Of a stretch of DNA of 64,000 nucleotides, positions 13,096 through 27,745 are shown in pieces. The notes under the pieces are model-generated. The model searched no databases, was not told where the DNA came from, and saw nothing but the letters and a program-made list of their open reading frames with translations. Every line of letters begins with the position of its first letter. The stretch's first letter is position 1. The position numbers and the translations under genes are program-made. The DNA lies in assembly GCF_001949145.1 (NCBI RefSeq), contig NW_019091463.1, positions 366,929 through 430,928 of the forward strand, in the 5' to 3' direction. This stretch comes from Acanthaster planci. Taxonomy: Eukaryota > Echinodermata > Asteroidea > Valvatida > Acanthasteridae.

Positions 13096-16000
13096 CTACA
13101 CCACTGTTTGCCTTCCTCCCTTTCCATCATTGTCACATTGTTGAACGGATTCTCTGCCCACAGCCGGGGGCCGTCCCTCCCCGCTCATCTCCAGGACCTC
13201 TTGGCCGGCTGCTGGGAGACGTTCCTCCATACGAAGAAGCTTGGAGAGACTGGAGCTGCTGGGAGATGCGTTGTCTGTGTCATCCTCCGGAGAATCCTGG
13301 AAAGAGAAATGATAGGAAAACGTAACAAGACAAAAAATCATTTGTAAAGTTTGCGAGAGGTACATCTATTGTGAGTTGTGGGGTTCTGAAAAGAACTAGT
13401 TACATGTAACTCCAAGTTTTGATCGGTGTGCTCTTTTCATCTCCAGGAGAATGCAGCCTCTGTGATGCCCGGAATGAGGTTGTAGAATCTAAAGTAGATG
13501 TTGACATTAGACTGGAGAAATAGGGAAGCTTGGCGGATGCAAAATGCTGAGATGGTTATGCCAAACATCCCATTGATGTTATGTATAAATGCATTTATCT
13601 AAGACATGCGTATCTTACATGTTAGAAGGCTCAGTGGCTTAAGTCGAATCTGAGGAGATGCCATTCCTACTTGAGGTACAAGCATTTCGGTGAGTCGCAG
13701 CAACCTGCATTGACCTGCGTACAAGCGTTGTGCCACCGTTTTCTAAGGCTTCTAATTAATTTCAGTTGCTGGTGCAGTCTGTACATGTGTGACGAAAGCA
13801 ACTTTGCAGGACCAAGGGCTCTGGCCATCTTCATACAGCGACACACACTTACATGTAACATAGATTCGGGTCTCCACTCTGTGCTAAACTTTCCCTTCCC
13901 TGGTAAACGGACATTAATGAATGGATCGGCACCAGGGAATGAAAATGCCAATTGCTTGACTATGCCGTTTAGCAATGAGTTAGTTTGGTATATCAAAAAA
14001 ACATGGTCATTTGAAAACAAAGCACGGGTGAAAGTTAGTGTAAGACCACACTGACAGGGCAGCTCCGGCGAAGGTATTGCTAACCTTGGACACCCCTCAT
14101 TTTGGGCATGTGCTGTTGGAATATCCTGTTTTGCTGTGCACATGAATTCATATCCAGCCCTGTCTTGTGCAGAATTGCAATCGTGCCTACATGTAAATAA
14201 GAAATCATGTTCTGAGAACAGAGGGTACGTGATGGCTCGGGACCCTTTACCGGGATGTTGGGCATAGGCATCTTGTGTAGCACCGGGCGGTGGGTGTGGT
14301 AAGTCCTAGTGACAGGTGGACTGTCAGGATGGGATTGGTCGATGGTCGTCATGGTAAGCTGCATCTGTTGGCTGTCCATGGCCTTACACGTATCACTGTC
14401 CAGTTCAGACAGGCAGCTGCTCTTCCGTCTACCATCTGTCAAAGGGAAGAATTTGCAAGAGAAAAATGAGATGAAAGATAGGAATTTTTCAATGGCATCT
14501 GTCCAATGACCTTGATCCACCTACATGTAGTGTACGTATGTATTGCAATACAGTACAATACTGTACACTACAAGGTACTGCAGAACAGCAATCATACATG
14601 TGTGACAATTTACAGCAAGTCAAGTCACCACAGAGAAAAACATATTCATTCTTTTTTAAGCCATTTTATGAGAGATATTTTATTTCTAAAATGTACAAAA
14701 TAAAAAATAATTCTTTCTTCTAGAAACTAACACAGTACCCACAGTTGTACCTTTGTATATAACAGCCAGGGGGGTTAAAAATTAAACACTTGCAAAATCT
14801 GTTGGGGCGAGTGCCTTGTTCCAATCCCACTTAACCATAGTTTCATTCCATTCAAACTTAACTGAAAGTGTAACCAATCAGGTTTTTGTCATGCTTTTGT
14901 TTTGTTTTTTCAAATTAACATATCAGAAATGTTTCATCAAGTAACACCTAAACCATCCATTTCTTCATATCTGTCAGCATAAGTACGTGTCCAAGTAAGT
15001 TTTTACAAAGAGTGAGCAAATGATTATAAAAAAAATTCTATTTCCTGTATACGTCAACGTGCAGGTGCATGAACATGTGTGGAATGGAGCAAACTTTGCA
15101 ACAAAGCATGCTCAAGGGTGGTCAGAGACCAGCCATTAGTTTAACTTTTTGGCTAGCCATATGCTGCCGGTGATATTTTGCATCTGTATTACGTTCTCTC
15201 CTCTGAGCCACAACTTGAGAGGAATGGCGCCTGTTATCTGCTAATGAAGTCCCCGTCTTTTCTGAGCCATCCGCAGCTTACAGCCTTAACACCTTGGAGT
15301 CTTCGGGGAGAAAGTGGATACTTCTTAACCCCGGGCAAGCCAGGGCCAATTAAGGTTGCTGTTACATTGCTGAAGTGTTTTTTTTTCCCGGAGATTTTAA
15401 CAGTGCAGCACTCTGCTTCTGCGTCCTTCCATGCGAGGGAATTGCACAGGGGCACTGCGTCTTGTGGTTTTAATGGCCAGATCATCGGGGGAATACGCGC
15501 AGCAGGAGGTTGGCTAGCGTGCGATTTCACTTGCTGCATCAGTGGTAATTGGATTACAGCACATCCCCTAACAGAATTGTCTCCGACTCTCTGAATGTCA
15601 AATGCCTTCATGCATGTACTATATGAATGTTACTATGGAAATGATTGGTGTAGTTAATAACTTGAACACAGGAGGAAAAACATGGATGGCGCCTAAATAA
15701 GTAAATAAAACTCAAACAGTAAACATTGACAAATATTACAAAATGCCCTCCTAAAAAGCCAACGAAATGAAAAATTCATTTTCAATTTGATAATCTTTTG
15801 GCAAGAATAATTTAAAGCACCTATCAGATTTTCAGTACAAGGGTAATTCCAGACAGTAGGGGTCCATTTTGTTTGTTTCCCTGTTACATCTGACATATGA
15901 TTTGGGAAGTTCAGAACACAGTTTCTAATTTCCAAGAGTGATGAATTAATGCAAATTATCTGTCAAACAAATAGTAATAGTCTGAAAACAATTCTGATGA

Positions 16001-19000
16001 TATTTCCATGTCAAATAACAAAGGTCAGATGTAACAGAGACACAAAAATGTCACACTTTTGGACCCCTAATTTCTGGAATTACCCCTAAAAAAGAATGTT
16101 GATTTCTTTCTTGTTTTGATGTTTGTTCTTACATATGTACATGTTCTTACATGTACATCAGCCTGCTTTCCAGTCTTAGGACCATGCGCATTCTCATTCT
16201 CCCCCTAAATTTCAACGCCTGGTGTGAGCTTCACATTGAAAATGTGACTCATAAAATACGCCATGCATACGGAGCAAGGTCAGAAACAGAAACACCGTGT
16301 GGTCTGATTCCGACACTGAAAATCCAATGTGTACTGCTGTCTGCCCAAATGTCAGCCTGGGTGACTGCAAGTGCACAATTTCAAAAAGCCATCACAAGGA
16401 ACGTGTTTACACTTCATTAGAAGTCCGTTTACACTTATCAAATGAGAAATATAAAGGCACTATCAGGCTCAGTGACTTGTCAAGCGTTGTTTTGCTCCTA
16501 ATAGGCTGAGCTCAGCAAACATGCACGTACATGTATGTTTGAATTAATTTAATTGAATCAATTTATCATTTGAGCGTGGCAGACACGGGGAAAAAGTGTC
16601 TTGTTTTCAAGTTCTGAGAGGGCAAATAAACTTCTAAGGTCCGAAAAACGTCCATTCTGCATTGTGCCATGTACACTGTAAGCAATGTCATTATGGCACA
16701 TGACCAGTGAGTCATCAATTACTTGAAGTGTTCTAAGGGAGCTGGGTATTATGGACAAGAAATGTGTGCCATGAGAAGCAACTCTACAATATGCTATGTA
16801 CCGGTACTTGAGGGCTGGACAAATGTGCACATACATGTGCATATAAGCAATTTATCCTGATTTGGCGAATGAAACATTGTACTTCTCACTGAATCTGGGC
16901 AAAATCTAGTTCAGGGTTACCTCTTGTAATTACATGTTACTCTGATTTCACTGAATGCTGACAAGTCAAACACTGGCACACATTAAAAAATCTTAATCCA
17001 TCCTTATTTTCAACAAACACGTACTCCTCATCTGAAACTCTTTTAATACTCTTAAACTGAAAATTGTAAGCAAAATATACACTTCAACAGACATTCATCT
17101 GAACCAACCACAAAAGTGAGCTCTGAAAAATTGCACACAGAAAACAACGAGATGATCCCACTTCCAGCATTGCCATGGAGTGGCGGGGGACTAAATCTAG
17201 GCTCCTTATGCATGTTTGAGATGCAATTTGGTAGAATGGGGTTAATCAAAATATTGACCACACAGCTCAATCCAGTCTGGATGCAGAAGAAATCCAATTA
17301 TGACACAGGTTTTTTTCTCACCCTGCTCGGAATGATAGCCAGCTGGTTTGCCGATATCTGTCATTGACACCACCTGCAAATTATTGGCTCCTGGGCTGTT
17401 TTTCTGTACATATTAGCTCAGTATCGCCCGAAGGGAACAGAAGGCTAACCCCTCCCAGTGACTCCAAATTTGATTTGTTATTAATTTTCTTAATGACCTA
17501 GGAGGGACGTGCGCTACCGCAATGGAGAATTATCAAACCCAGAGAGAGAATGAAACCATGACATTTTGGAGTCGCTTTTGAGCTGGACTGTAGTATCAAA
17601 TTGGGAAACAGACACCCAGACCATAAACAGTCTATAAAGCGGATAGAGTTGGGATGTGTTCACGGTTTACCAATCAACCTGACTTTCTTACACAAGCACG
17701 GCGTGCCAATGGACAAATGACACTTCTTTCTTATGTTTAGTCCCAGGATGGTGATTAAACTGTGAAGTGCAAGCCTCTACAGTCTGTCACCTTGTAATGG
17801 CACTGTGATCACTGATAATCAATATTCTCTTTTATGATGCAGAACTGGACAATGCAGAAATTTTGACGACAAAAACACCTACAAAGAACGGAATGTACAA
17901 CAAAAGCACTGAACACATTTTGTAAGAACTCTTCCCAAATCTTCCTCTACTATGACATGTCCCACTACAGGGTGCCATGTCTAATCCTGACATCCATGTC
18001 CGATCCTGACATTGGCAGCAGTCATGTCCCCTTTTCCTTTCTTCTATTGCAACGCCTGTCCAGCTCAAGTGGTTTAACACCCCTACTGGCTTGCTGCTGC
18101 CATCCACGGTCTGACAGTAAGTCAGGCGTTGCTGTCTAGGTCAAATTCCTCCTCCAGGAATATGACGGTGACATTCCTTTGTACTTCAACATTCAACAGG
18201 CAAATAAAGTCCTACCCTCGAACACTAAATATCTGAATGCTACCTTCTCTGGAAGTTCTGCAAATTCCTCAAAACCCTCCAGATGGATTTGGAAACCCCG
18301 ACAGATAAAATCTAAAATGTGTAGTACAAGTACAAAATTATCACTGTCTGGCCACTGACTTCAATTTTTATGTTCAAGAAATAATGTGAGGCTGTGATGT
18401 GCATGTACCAGCATAAGTACATGTACCTGAACTCGGCATCTTCCAGCAGATCAGTTATGTACATGTACATTTATGCCTGCCGTGATTTACATGCACGATC
18501 CACAAGGCTGGACTTCCAATAAACAAGCCATCAGCTACAGCACAGCACAGTTACAAATCAATTTTTTTCTTAACATGTTTTAATGCACTTGTCCCCACAT
18601 ACATGTTCATATACTTGAGTACTGTCCTGACCCTTTCCAGAAAAGAATGGAATCAAAGACATGAAAAGACAGGAAACCAATCACTTTCCACATATTGAGC
18701 CGAAGAGACTACATGAACCATATACATATACATGTGTATATACAATGTACATCATTTATGTGCGCAACTAATCCTTTGTTGATAGGCATTAAAAATGGAT
18801 TCTCTCGTTAATATTCCAAAGACACTTTGCACTCGGTCAGGTACACCTACAGGCACAGGTGATTTGAACCAACAGAAATCATGCCTTTACAACAAACAAT
18901 AACAATTAAAAAAAAGAACTGTATTGGAGAGGGCAAAACTTCATGTAGGTACAATGTACATTCAAGCATCCTGCATTCACGGAATGGCCCCATTAAGTCT

Positions 19001-22000
19001 AAATGTTTCATATATTGTTAAATTAGTCAGAAAACTGAAGTGTATGACTGTAAACACTGTGGAATTGCATATGTAGTCAAGGTTGTGTTCATCAAGCGCA
19101 GTCCACAAGGCAACAAAATCCAATGTTGAATTCTGTTGCAGGTTGTTGCAATTGGGGTTTATCATTTAGCATTTTAGCATAGCATTTAGTGAGGTGCCTA
19201 TGGAAAAAGGGTTGGATATGGGTTTACGAAGTTTCAAAGTAACTATGTTTTTAAAAATTTATGCAACATGCACGTGTATCTGAGAAAAAGGAACTGAATT
19301 TACTCCCAAGCTCCCTTTACTCATAATGAGCTTTAAAGAAAGAGTTGGCCCCGTGCTTTGGCTCCAGAGCTTCAAGGAAGGGCGTGAAAGAAATGAAACC
19401 CAAGCCGGGCTTGGCAGGACTGCCTGCCCATGTAGCCTCTGGGACATGGAGGGATAGTAGAGTATTATTGTGCCAGAATCTTCCCTTGGGGGAGGGGGAA
19501 GAGGCCACCTTCTTACTCTGGGGAAAAATCTTGATTACGCACATGCCCTACCATCCTAATGACTTTCTTCAGGTTGCCAAATTTGTGGGAGGTGGATTTT
19601 TGCCAGGAACCGCATGCCTAATAAAGTACAGGGGGACTCTTTCCAGATTTTTTTTTTGAGGACTGAAATACATGTAAGTACATGTAGGTCTACATGTACA
19701 TCTTTCCATTCCACACCGTAAACAAAATTAAATTGACATCTTCTGCAGTCTTGAATTTTAGCACCATAATGCAACGGTTCATTTTGATTTACCGAGAAAC
19801 ATTACAAATGATGAAGACAATCTTCAACCAGTGTTGAGGCATTTTGCCTCAGTGGAATTCACTACTTTTAAACCTTTGTGATGACCCAACTGAACAAACT
19901 ACATGTACATGTATATGGTCCATGCAAACACACTCAAATTAGGAGAAAATGGAAAATTCAGATTCCTGCAGAGGCAGAAATGGGTAAAAATGCTGTACAC
20001 AGGAATTTGGTATCCCAGGGTTACATGAAGCTTGCACAATATAGTAAAAAGTTTGTTGATTATAGGAACAGCTTATTGATTATAATGTCAAGTTATGCTT
20101 ATGAGACAATTGCACGCATCATGACTGCAGAATACAACATAGCTAGCACTCATATACAGTACAGTAGTTGATTTTGACAGCATGGGTCTGTGCTATGGGC
20201 CACAGTTTGACAAAATAACAAGACAAGTCAAGTACTGTAAAATCTCAATAACTCAAAGTCAGTTAACTCGAAACACCGCTTAACTCGAAGAATGATTAAT
20301 TCCCGCCAAAAGAATAGGCTTTTACGTACAAAAACATATCCATAACTCAAACTGCTCACGTTGCCGGATTCCTTTACCTCTAAGTTTTTGTGTAGCAGAT
20401 CAAAAAGAAACCGCTGCCAAAATACATGTACTTCCAGAAAAAGTAAACAGAACGTGGGTCTAGTTAGGAATCATTTCTGACACACTTCCTCTTTTCACAC
20501 CAGAACACTTGCAAGCGCGCTACAATAATGATCGATCTAGACACGTAAACCACACCGTGACAGCAAAATTCGACTTGCAGGAATTGGCCCAATTGTTACC
20601 GTAGGACCATTGTAGCCAGTGCGTCGGCAGGCAAACTGATGGCTCTTTGCGGTGGCTGCGACAATGCATTGGAGATCTTTGTGTATGCCGCACGCGCCAC
20701 ACGTACGGAAGTTAAGTCAGGCCTATAGGTTGCACTGAACCAATTCAAGCTCCATTGAAAATAGTGTAAAATCAACCAAGTTTGGAGCCCCATGGCAGGC
20801 AACTTAAGTCGCTGAGGCCTCTGAAACAAAGACAATGTGTTATTTGGTCCTTCAGATTTCATTTGATTTTCAGTTTTTAGTACTGTAGGTTAACTAATGA
20901 ATTTGTTAATTATCCGCCAAAAACAAACTCACCCCCCAAAAAGTCACTGTTCCCAAGTCTTCTCAGCAGCCATTTTTCAAATGACATCCCTCACCTTCCT
21001 CGGGCTCTTCTGACAAATTTTCAATCATATTTTTGTCTGCTTTGCCACCAGATGAGTGCCCCTGAATCTACAGATGATCCTGGGCCATACTGGCACAATC
21101 CCACCATTCGCTTGACCCCTCTTTTCGAAAGAATCTGTGGGGGTACTTTTCATGCGCCTTCGCCTGGCGTAGAATTTTCCTTGAATTGGGGCACTGTACC
21201 CCTAATGGTTTGGCCCAACTGCTTGCACTCACCCGTGCGATGACTGCCCAATTAGAGCCACAAACCACAGCATGCTCATGCGCAGTGGACCAACCACGTG
21301 ATTGCAATGCAGAGCTTTTGCGTAGCCAAATCTCACTCCCAAAAAATAAACAAAAGTTTGAAAATAAAGAATGAAGAACAAAAAATAAAAACAGACACCA
21401 ATACGATTTTTGTTTTTACAAAATTGTATTGAAGCGCAAAAAGGTGCGCCCTCATATGATGAAAAAAGTCGTCTGACTCATCAGGAAACCCCGTCCGAGT
21501 ACATATGTGCAAGGTGCTGCGGTATCAGAAATGGGACCACCACAATGCGTCACACATGCACAACGCAAAAGAAAGATTTGCCACACAAAGGTACACAGTT
21601 TAAATGATTTACAGTACATGTAATGTGTTATTTATCAGCCGATTGACAACAAAAATCCTCTGCAAAAATGTCTTTCTATGAACAAAAACTTGTGGCACCA
21701 AAGTATAAAATAACCACAATGTCATTCCAAAAGTCGTCGTAAGGAGATTTACGGTAACTGTGCATCAGCCTATAGGTACTTGTTATGATACACATCGTAA
21801 TGATGACTTAACTTCGAAAGAAATCTGGACCTTCTTTTCACTCGAAGTTCGGATAACTCGAATTTTTTGTCCATTCCCCAGAGATTCGAGGTATCGAAAT
21901 TTTACTGTACTTTAGAACTAAACATGAAAATGTACATATAGCTGTAACAGTGTAAGCATAAACCATTGGTCTGGGGCTAACTCGGCTCCCAATGTAGGCA

Positions 22001-25000
22001 CAGTTAAGACCTCTACCCATATTTAAATGTATTTAATGGTCAGCCAAATACAGTGTGTACGAGAACATATACACTTGGTCATGGCTGCATACAGGCTGAC
22101 GCGTAAGGCCATGAGCGTAAATTGCTTTGATGCTTGTGTAAAATCAAAACTATGTACCAGATTAAATTGAAAATTCACAGATGTGATGAAAGAGTGTTTT
22201 TCCATACAAGCCGGGGTTTCAAAAGAATCGGGCATGTGACAGGGAGTCCGGGGGGAGGAGGGGTGGAATCTGTCTCCCCTGGCTGGGAGACAGCCTGAAA
22301 AGCACCGCTATGTTAGGGTTTAATTGCTGCTTCACGACCTGAAAAACAAATGGACTTCTAAGTATTGGCTGTCCCTACTCACCTGTGCTGGAGGGCTCTC
22401 CCCTGACCAGGGAAAACTTGCGATACATGGCCAGCGGTCCCTCCACCCCCTCCACCAGAAACCGACGTAGCAGAAAGTAGATGACCGCGGTGCCCAGGCA
22501 CGTGAACAGGCACGCCCTGAACAGTGTCCGACTTCCCCATTCCTGATAGACCACACCCCCTAGGGCGGTGCCCACACCTCTGCCTGTGGAGATTTGGAGA
22601 TGATGCACCTCAGGAGTTAGTTTCACATCTTAGAACTGGAAATTAGTTCTTAGAACCTGGAACCGGATATCTATTTTTATAACAGTCAGGTGTAGACACG
22701 ACAAATGGAATGTTACGACTGAGAATAACGCAGCTTAAAGTTAAGCGCTTCTTTCAGAGAGGCAATGTTAAAACCTGTGAAGGTGTCGTTCAAAAGAAAT
22801 TGTTAAAAAATGGAAACAACGTCTACTTTAAGCATCATGGTACCGGTATCTTGGTATCAGCTAGTGTTGTAGTCAAGCCTATCACTATGTACATGTAGTC
22901 ATTACTGTAAACATGGTAAACAATGACAAAAGAATGCTTTTGTCACAGCTCATTTGAATAACTGATGGCTTGGTTTAAGACTGGATGTCTTGCAGGTGTT
23001 TGTGGCAGGCTTACTGGGACTTCTGGTGGACTCAACTTCAAAATCTGCACATAGCACATACACCGTTAACATTCACGTACAGGGACATGGGACATGTTGA
23101 ATTACATCAGGTGATTCTCTTTCTTTCAACATTACTTCTCCTTTGTTATCTTACACAGATTTTCCTTATTTCACTGCTGATGTCTATACATGTACAATGT
23201 AATTCAACTTTGTGTCTATTCAGAATGTGAAATAAATGTGAAGAAATACTGATACATAAATAAAAAAAAAAAGATTATCATCACACTACTACATGAGAGG
23301 TGTCATGCACGTCGACAAGAACAAGTATTCCAATACAATGAAAAAACTGAAGTGCCATCCTCTGAACTGGTCGGCTGGAAATGGGGAGTGCCATGCTTGA
23401 CAAAGGTAGGCTCCCTGATAAAACTTGAGGCCTTTGCTAATGTGGAAAAGCATGCACCAATAGTTGAACTTTCCTTAAATTTTCATTGAATTTTGCTCAA
23501 AGTGAGTTGCCTCACCTACTCCAACATGGAATGCTGAGATGACTGCCTGCAGGGTGGTGGTCATTCCAGTGGGGGCATTGGCACTGGCAAACGATGTACA
23601 AGCTGCCCAGAAAGCACCGTAGGTAAACCCATGCAGCAGTTCAAATGGAAGGACCAGCCATGCATTGTTGATGAGGGAATAGCCGAGAAATCGCACGGCA
23701 TAGCACAGCAGCGTCAGATAGGCAACCCCGATGTAGGTGATGCGTTTGATGATGCGGCCTGCAAAAAACAAGAAGGGCACTTCCGATATGCAGTTCACGG
23801 TAAGAGTCAGGCCCATCAGCATGTGCGGCCCGTGGATTTCATCCAGGAACAGAAAGAGGAATGTTCCGGTGATGCCAAAGGACATCCCGACCACTGTGAC
23901 CACCAGGAGGAAGGTCACAATATTTGCCTGCATGAGCAAGCTACAGAGGTTCTTCAGCATCTTCTTGTTGGCCGTGTGAGGCGGGCTGACAATGAAGAAG
24001 CTGCACGCAAGGCAGACGGCCTCGAGGACGGCGAACAGGTAAAAGGCAGGGGTGTAGTTGACGTGGCTGGAGCCTCTGCTGAGGGTGTCGATGGCCACGC
24101 CGCTGATGAGGGCGAATGCGCCCCAGCCCACGGCACCCCACATACGCTGCTTGCCATAGTCCTGGGGTCTAGTACCCAGCGTCAGCATCAACGTGGAGTC
24201 CATCACAGGGAAGACGTTGCAAACAAATACCTTGCTGGACAGGATCAGCATGACCACCAGACCAAAGACGTACAGGTTGCTGGCGTGCGGTGACGTTGCC
24301 AGCTGCGGCACAGCTGTCAAATTGGAACAGGTGCACTGCTGCCAATGCAGGCACTCTTGGAGACTCTCAGAAAAGTTTCTTGCAACTGTTGAGCACCATG
24401 AATCGCCATCTCTGGTTTCATTGGGACACTTACTTATTTTTTTGCCCATGCTTGAAATATTTGCTCGAATGGGAAGGCACAATACCCTGAGAATATGACC
24501 TTGCATTAGCTGCTTCTGAGTCGAGGTTTTATAAGTACTCTGTATAGTTGCGTTGGATTTAATAGGAGGTATCACCACTGGCCCCAATTCAGGGGGCACG
24601 CACAATGTACAATATAAATTAAACTCTGATGTCAAATTTGCTGGCATATCAATTCCACTCATCATAACTGCCGCGTCACAAAATTCTGTGCAGACATCTG
24701 CTGTCACATAGTCACTCGAGTCAGAATGGTTGCAGAATGAACTCTGTGCCCAAGTGGGTAAACTGCAATTTAAATGCCAATCCAACTTCAGCAGCAGTCT
24801 CTGGTCAGTCCCGTAACTGTCAGAGGTACTGTTGCTGGCACCCGGCGCTTCGGCGGTAGGAATGAACATGATGGCAAACATCAGTATGCTGCTTCCCGCG
24901 ATGGATACAATCAGGAGGAGTTTGTGCTTACTGTACTTGTCTGCCAGACTGCCCCAAACAGGGCTGGCTGCAAAACTGATGCAAGGTTCCAGACTACGGA

Positions 25001-27745
25001 CGAGGCCTGTCTCGGCGATCGTCAGGCCCAGTTGGCGCATGTAGACGGGCAGGAACGGGATCAGGCAGGACATACCTGCAGGGGTACAAACGAGAAAAAA
25101 GTTTGTCCTTGAGTCAACCCTGGTACAGATTGATGCTACCTCCCTGCCAAGGTACACATTCATTGATACACACAGTATAGACAACAAGTTTAGTATGGAT
25201 GCAGGAACACAATATCCTTAATCTTTGGAAAACTTACAAACACCTAATTTCCCTCAATAAATGCAACTGCATTACTGGTAGGTTGTGATACTTGAAACAT
25301 TGATAATCTATTTCGAATTTTTCGAGGGCACTGTTTGACGGTGGTACGTACAATGTACACTGTACATGTAAATGTTCTTGCCAGTAAATGCAAGTATTTA
25401 ATTTTGGCTGATTTCTGTATCTTACAATGTGGTTTTTTTTTTTACTGCAGTCGGCAACATTCCTGCAGCAACGGAATGGCACAAACAGGGCAGGAACTTC
25501 AAGGGGGCAACTGCTATTTTCCAATACTAGTACAAGTGCCCTTTAGATAGGGTAACTGCCTTGCCCCTTTAAGAATGAAGCTCCAGCCAAGCACGACATT
25601 CTATAAAACTCACCCACAAAACACAGCCTTCTCAAGAAGGCCGCCATTTTCTTGCAACCCAACTCTGACTATTGCACAATAATTCATAAAAACATGACAT
25701 CTTTTTCAATTAAAAAACTTTAAAAAGGAAAGAAAAAAAATAAAATGAACATAATGCTGCCACATCTGTAAACAGAAATGGCATTTGTAATGCAAAACAC
25801 CACACCATCTGGCAAAATAATTCACTTACTACAAAATGGACCTCTCTATGCCATTTTCCAGTTGCATGCACTGAGTGTATGGTGTTTGATAAATCTCACT
25901 GCTTTTGATATTTGGTTTTTGCCCTTTCAATCTGTGAAATAAAGCAATTTCTATTCATAGCTGGCCATATTCTATTCATACCTGTTTCACTTAACTTGTT
26001 TGCCGAACTACCTGTATCCCGCACAACACTGCATAAATTTTTTACATGTAGAGTACAAGTCCAAGCCTAAGTAAAAAATCCTCCATTTCAGTTTTGCAGT
26101 TACTTCACTTTTGAGCAACTTTATTTTCAGAATTGACCTGACTCCTCAACAAGTACACAGCAATGCCAATGAAGCATGAACAGCCAACTGTCAACTGACA
26201 CGGTCTTTTAGAGACACAACAGGCCAGACTGGATACTGCAATATCCACGTACGTGTACATGTATGAAGGGCGTGGAATAATATCCAGGCCATTATTGATC
26301 AGCACATTACACGCGTGAAGATGTGAAGGTCAATAAAAATGAAGATGTGGCCAAAAAATGAGAGAGCATACATGTATGACGAAAAATTGGGATTCATGCC
26401 AAATGCTATTACATGTGCAATGACAATGTATGTACAATACCAACACTAAACATAACCATGTGCTAACCCCACTAATAAAGCAGCTTTTTATGGTCAGATT
26501 ATGTAGACAATTACACTGTACTGTCAGACAACTACTCATACATATGTAGGCCTACAGCTGCCAGAGAAAGCTACCCATACGGAATTGAGCAGATGGCATT
26601 TGTCATTCAATGAAAAGGCATCCAGTACATCATCTAACCAAAACATGTACAGTACTTCTGTCTGATTTGGCGCATTACAGGTGAGACCGGATTTCAATGT
26701 TGGCCATGTTTAAAAACGTCCTTCAGTCATGGAAGAAAACATTTCTTCCAATGCAAGAAGAAAACAATTACAAATTTACCAAAGACAAACAAAAAAGTGC
26801 AGTCAAAACCAAATCCAAACAGTTACTTAAATGATACAACTTAAATGATGCAATCTGTTTTGCATTAACAGCATCAAAAGTCAGGAAAAATTCCATTTGA
26901 ATAAAAACACAGATTAATTGCAGTGTATGCCATGTACATGTACATGTAGTTGCGACATTTCTGCAGAGGAAGTAATCATTTCATTTATTACTAAATGATT
27001 GAAATGGATGATGGGCTCTTTGATCAAGAAAATCTGTACATCATATGTAAATCAGTGGAATGATCCACATTGGCACTTTGTCATTACTTGAAGCAAACCA
27101 ACAAACCTGTGTCTTCACTAATCAATAATTCCACTTAAGTCATGAAGTTGATCTAGGAATCAATGGTCTGTAAACAATCACCCCCCCAAACAGCAGATAA
27201 TCTATCAATCTGTCAACCATCAACAGTACTGAGCAATTACAGATTCATAAAAAACATCAATGATCTGTAAATATGTAGATTGGTTATCACTTGGAGCAAC
27301 AAGCCATCAAACAGTTGACTGATAAACAAACCAGGAACACACACTTTGTCAACAAAAAGATCAATGAGTAAGTGGATCCCCAAACAAACTTGACCCCCTT
27401 TGTAGAAATACAGGTAGCCACAAGTCACCAGAGAAATTTTTTAAAAGTCCTGCACAATGTAAACCAACAAGGAACCTTCTCATCAGTCGTGGGTATTTCA
27501 AAGAGCTCAATCTGTTCTTCAAACAAACTAAAACTCCAATGCGGCTCTGGTGACCTGTGACACATTATTCACAGGTAACAGTGGGTCACAAAATCGGAGA
27601 GAATTTTAATACTGTGAACATCAGACTGCATTTCTCAGTGAACAAAGCATTAAGGTGAAAGGAGTAAAGACCAACCTGCCAAAAAGAAGAAATACACTGC
27701 TTTAAACGGTAGCAGGGCACGGTTGACCTGCACATCTAGCTTCAT
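13096..27745 (-). CDS. MFSD6: MFSD6-type major facilitator transporter, long-tail form, 738 aa
   Basis: Coding exons are 27745..27676, 25075..23516, 22583..22383, 14435..14251 and 13296..13096. All are GT-AG and the total, 2217 nt, keeps phase. TM1 spans the first junction (FPFKAVYFFFLAG-like into LIPFLPVYMRQLGLT). The next loop carries the MFS motif (PVWGSLADKYSKHK). A long extracellular loop (about residues 90-290) is rich in Cys and N-glycosylation sequons, as in MFSD6. MFSD6-like WGAVGWGAFALISGV and the remaining helices follow, ending at LRRFLVEGVEG. Exons 14435 and 13296 encode a Ser/Pro/Asp-rich cytoplasmic tail (for example DSPEDDTDNASPSSSS). The length is close to human MFSD6 (791 aa). 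The substrate is unknown. A 5' UTR piece, 27776..27746, precedes the ATG behind an acceptor (CTCATTAG). MFSD6 versus an MFSD6-like paralogue is not resolved. Confidence 0.88.
14436..22312 (-). other. Intron of the long MFSD6 form, repeat-bearing
   Basis: About 7.9 kb without recognisable coding exons. It contains many TACATGTA palindromes (for example near 16528, 18458, 19670 and 19903), a TA-rich stretch near 18722-18750, and a pogo-like element at its right end. If the short form is used, this is 3' flanking DNA. Confidence 0.5.
20235..21907. mobile_element. Non-autonomous pogo/Tigger-like DNA transposon
   Basis: The terminal inverted repeats are CTGTAAAATCTCAATAACTC at the left and, reverse-complemented at the right, CAGTAAAATTTCGATACCTC. 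The similarity continues inwards as degenerate TAACTCGAA-like subterminal motifs. The flanks are TA (20233-20234 and 21908-21909), the target duplication expected of Tc1/mariner/pogo elements. The length is 1,673 bp. No transposase frame with a DDE signature is visible, so it is probably an internally deleted or filler-carrying copy. Confidence 0.65.
22313..22338 (-). CDS. MFSD6: Alternative terminal exon of MFSD6, short-tail form
   Basis: A good acceptor (TTTGTTTTTCAG) follows the donor at 22383 by 44 bp. The phase-1 join adds GREAAIKP and stops at TAA (22315..22313), giving a 618-aa protein that lacks the Ser/Pro-rich cytoplasmic tail. The same donor is also phase-compatible with the exon at 14435. 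The very short intron could mean this is a cryptic event instead. Confidence 0.45.

Noticed and set aside
12720-13325. 201-codon plus-strand frame
   Set aside because: It is antisense to the MFSD6 tail exon and runs through poly-G stretches; no domain or splice support.
23631-24293. Long plus-strand frame of 220 codons
   Set aside because: It is antisense to the membrane-spanning exon of MFSD6 and has a composition typical of a shadow frame.
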